A stretch of 33,040 bases of DNA from Brotaphodocola sp003480315 (GTDB taxonomy: Bacteria > Bacillota > Clostridia > Lachnospirales > Lachnospiraceae): the NCBI RefSeq assembly GCF_964246085.1, contig NZ_CAXTPD010000038.1. The stretch is one strand, 5' to 3'. Below are positions 31,794 through 33,040 of the stretch, piece after piece. How positions within the stretch are numbered: the first letter of the stretch is position 1; the number at the start of each line of letters is the position of its first letter. The notes under the pieces are model-generated. The model was not told the origin of the DNA. It made no database searches and saw nothing but the letters and a program-made list of their open reading frames with translations. The translations under genes and the position numbers were made by a program.

Positions 31794-32210
31794 ATGGCAG
31801 AAAATCAATTTGTTTCAACGGTAGAGGCCCTGTTTAAGGGGATGGATCAGTTTGTAACGACAAAGACCGTAGTGGGAGATGCTGTAAAGGTGGATGATGC
31901 GATCATCCTCCCGCTGGTGGATGTGACCTGCGGTATGGCAGCCGGTTCCTTTGCGGACAATGCAAAGCACAATGGGGGCGGCGGCATGAGTGCCAAGATG
32001 AGCCCAAGTGCCGTGCTCGTGATCCAGAATGGTGTGACCAAGCTGGTGAATATCAAGCAGCAGGATGCAGTGACCAAGGTTCTTGATATGGTGCCGGATT
32101 TTGTGAATAAATTTGCTGGCGGAAAAAAGGAAGAGGTTTCGGAAAAGGCTATGGAAACCGCGCAGGAGATTGCGGCAGCCGGCGAGGAAGCGGACGCAAA
32201 GGCGGAATAA
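31794..32210 (+). CDS. gerW: GerW family sporulation protein (YtfJ)
   Basis: The 138-residue GerW/YtfJ protein is linked in Bacillus to spore germination. Conserved parts are VEALFKGMDQFVTTKTVVGD, IILPLVDVTCGMAAGSFAD, the glycine run HNGGGGMSAKMSPSAVLVI, and QDAVTKVLDMVPDFVNKFAG. The last 25 residues are Ala/Glu-rich and variable. The ribosome binding site AAAGGAGGAC is strong. It follows the DUF2953 gene by 66 bases, as in the Bacillus ytfI-ytfJ pair, supporting an endospore-forming host lineage. A hairpin at 32289-32319 follows. Confidence 0.95.
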   Translation: MAENQFVSTVEALFKGMDQFVTTKTVVGDAVKVDDAIILPLVDVTCGMAAGSFADNAKHNGGGGMSAKMSPSAVLVIQNGVTKLVNIKQQDAVTKVLDMVPDFVNKFAGGKKEEVSEKAMETAQEIAAAGEEADAKAE

Positions 32211-32344
32211 CAGTTGATGCGGATATCGCATAAGCCCCGGTTCATACCTCATGGAAGACAGCATATACTGATAGTGGAAGCTTACGCTGCTGTTTCTGGT
32301 CTGAGTGCGCAGAAACAGCCGTATTTTCATATCAGGAGGCTGCC
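32211..32344. other. Gap between gerW and the small membrane protein
   Basis: There is no gene. The stretch contains an ATGCG/CGCAT hairpin at 32217-32231, the terminator candidate at 32289-32326, and the AGGAGG ribosome binding site of the next small ORF at its end. Confidence 0.5.
32289..32326 (+). terminator. Terminator candidate after gerW
   Basis: A perfect 10-bp stem GCTGTTTCTG / CAGAAACAGC (32289-32298 with 32310-32319) and an 11-base loop, followed by CGTATTTTC. The T-run is short, so it may only partly stop transcription before the small ORF. Confidence 0.5.
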
Positions 32345-32482
32345 ATGAGGCGTGTTCTGGGGCTTATGCTTTTTTGCTTTGGGATCGGAATGACGCTTCT
32401 TTTGTTTATTCCGGAAACACTGTCTACGCTGATCTTTATCATCGGATGCCTGACTCTGGGCTATTATCTTTTTTGCGGATGA
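32345..32482 (+). CDS. Small two-helix membrane protein (45 aa)
   Basis: A short ORF of 45 residues. It starts 4 bases after AGGAGGC and encodes two hydrophobic helices (VLGLMLFCFGIGMTLLLFI at about 4-22 and TLIFIIGCLTLGYYLFCG at the end), separated by a short PETLS turn. The GxGM, Pro-turn and terminal GYxLFC pattern resembles small conserved membrane proteins of Clostridia; this is from memory. The strong ribosome binding site and near-pure membrane composition argue that it is real. Function unknown; its position after gerW suggests a sporulation link, but the hairpin at 32289-32319 lies between them. Confidence 0.65.
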   Translation: MRRVLGLMLFCFGIGMTLLLFIPETLSTLIFIIGCLTLGYYLFCG

Positions 32483-32543
32483 GATCCATACAGAAAATAG
32501 CAGAGGTACGTGAAATAAGAGACTGTACCGAAAATATGAAACG

Positions 32544-32574
32544 AAAAAGAGGACATGTCAAACGACATGTCCTC
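32544..32574 (-). terminator. Intrinsic terminator of rpmB
   Basis: Read on the - strand: a perfect 11-bp stem GAGGACATGTC / GACATGTCCTC (32564-32574 with 32549-32559) and a 4-base loop, followed by five Ts (32544-32548). A strong terminator 15 bases after the rpmB stop. Confidence 0.85.
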
Positions 32575-32588
32575 AGCATCAGTTCCAA

Positions 32589-32774
32589 TTATGCTCTTTC
32601 AACTAAGCCGGAACGTAAGCAAGAAGTACATACATACATCTTCTTAGCTCCTCCATTAACTTTAACCTTAACAGATTTAACGTTTGCTTTCCAGATCGCG
32701 TTGGATCTTCTATGGGAGTGGCTCACGTTATTTCCGAAGTGAGCAGCCTTTTCACAGATTGCACATTTAGCCAT
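32589..32774 (-). CDS. rpmB: 50S ribosomal protein L28
   Basis: The 61-residue L28 is of the zinc-ribbon (C+) type, with C4-x2-C7 (KCAICEK) and C49-x2-C52 (VCTSC). The conserved NNVSHSHRRSNAIWKANVK basic stretch lies between them. The ribosome binding site AAGGAGGTG is very strong. It is a monocistronic gene with its own promoter (32828-32856) and terminator (32544-32574). No neighbouring DAK/fatty-acid kinase gene, which often lies near rpmB in Firmicutes, is visible within the window. Confidence 0.97.
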   Translation of the reverse strand: MAKCAICEKAAHFGNNVSHSHRRSNAIWKANVKSVKVKVNGGAKKMYVCTSCLRSGLVERA

Positions 32775-33040
32775 GATTGCACCTCCTTAACCGGTACTTG
32801 GTCCCGTAAGGAACCACAACATAAAGTATGATAGCAGAAAGTCCCCATTTTGGCAAGTGAAATTTCACATTTTTTTGAGAAAAAATATAAAAGCGGGGAA
32901 ATAAATGAAGAAAACGTGGGAAAATGTTTTCATAGATGAATGTTTGCGGACCGGCTTTCGAGAACACGACAAACGCATGAATGATTATCCCCTGTCAATT
33001 CTTTTTTTACTATATTTCATTTTTTTAAGCTTCTAAAAGT
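32775..33040. other. rpmB leader and right-end non-coding DNA
   Basis: No credible gene is present. From left to right it contains the rpmB ribosome binding site, a small GGTTCC/GGGACC leader hairpin (32801-32816), the rpmB promoter (32828-32856), a perfect 12-bp palindrome (32857-32868), and then AT-rich DNA with long T-runs to the edge. Confidence 0.5.
32828..32856 (-). promoter_or_regulatory. Promoter for rpmB
   Basis: Read on the - strand: TTGCCA (32851-32856), 17 bases, TATCAT (32828-32833). Both boxes match 5 of 6. The leader is about 45 bases long. The palindrome GTGAAATTTCAC (32857-32868) abuts the -35 box. Confidence 0.7.

Noticed and set aside
32305..32742. A 145-codon + strand frame spanning the small membrane ORF and the rpmB antisense
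   Set aside because: It runs through the rpmB terminator and opposite rpmB, while the 45-codon frame at 32345 has the ribosome binding site and membrane pattern.
32767..32967. A 66-codon - strand frame over the rpmB leader
   Set aside because: It covers the rpmB promoter and ribosome binding site, has no start signal and its translation is not protein-like.

Overview
The window looks like the chromosome of a Firmicute of the class Clostridia, most likely a gut Lachnospiraceae. The reasons are mid-range GC with strong AGGAGG-type ribosome binding sites, a GerW-type sporulation protein, a zinc-ribbon L28, RqcH/NFACT, a yicC-gmk-rpoZ block and a rimO-pgsA-cinA block, and close packing with most genes on the + strand. 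No rRNA, tRNA, CRISPR array, transposase or intact prophage was seen.

Layout. (1) 236-4168 is a complete nucleoside salvage/catabolism operon: uridine phosphorylase, purine nucleoside phosphorylase, deoxyribose-phosphate aldolase, cytidine deaminase and phosphopentomutase. Together they turn nucleosides into free bases plus ribose-5-P, or glyceraldehyde-3-P and acetaldehyde. A 132-bp multi-hairpin element with terminal inverted repeats starts one base after its last stop codon, followed by a strong terminator with a promoter-like sequence inside it. (2) 4449-6359 holds serS and a YbaK-type aminoacyl-tRNA deacylase. (3) 6427-10503 is an accessory stretch: an AT-rich HTH protein with a phage-like C-terminal domain, a DUF554 membrane protein, a decayed small ORF, an unrecognised membrane protein and a nuclease-helicase (PD-(D/E)XK plus DUF2075-type P-loop). 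(4) 10529-14021 holds a CatA-like acetyltransferase, a MATE exporter, CutC and a Nudix hydrolase. (5) 14081-17801 holds an HMA/SafE/cupredoxin three-part membrane protein followed by an OmpR-type response regulator and histidine kinase, a probable metal-handling and sensing unit. (6) 18021-21424 is a heterodimeric CydDC-like ABC exporter. (7) 21421-25050 holds a MetE-C-like methyltransferase (-), Ogt DNA repair methyltransferase (+) and RqcH (-), with stop codons overlapping tail to tail. (8) 25217-30385 is housekeeping: yicC, gmk, rpoZ, rimO, pgsA, cinA. (9) 30466-32482 holds a small conserved protein, a DUF2953 protein, GerW and a 45-residue membrane protein. (10) rpmB lies on the - strand at the right end.

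Most of the window is core genome. The parts that merit attention are the AT-rich HTH gene with its phage-like domain, the uncharacterised membrane-protein/nuclease-helicase pair, the HMA-SafE-cupredoxin/two-component unit, and the structured repeat-like element after deoB. Functional calls are made by reading conserved motifs; no database search was possible.
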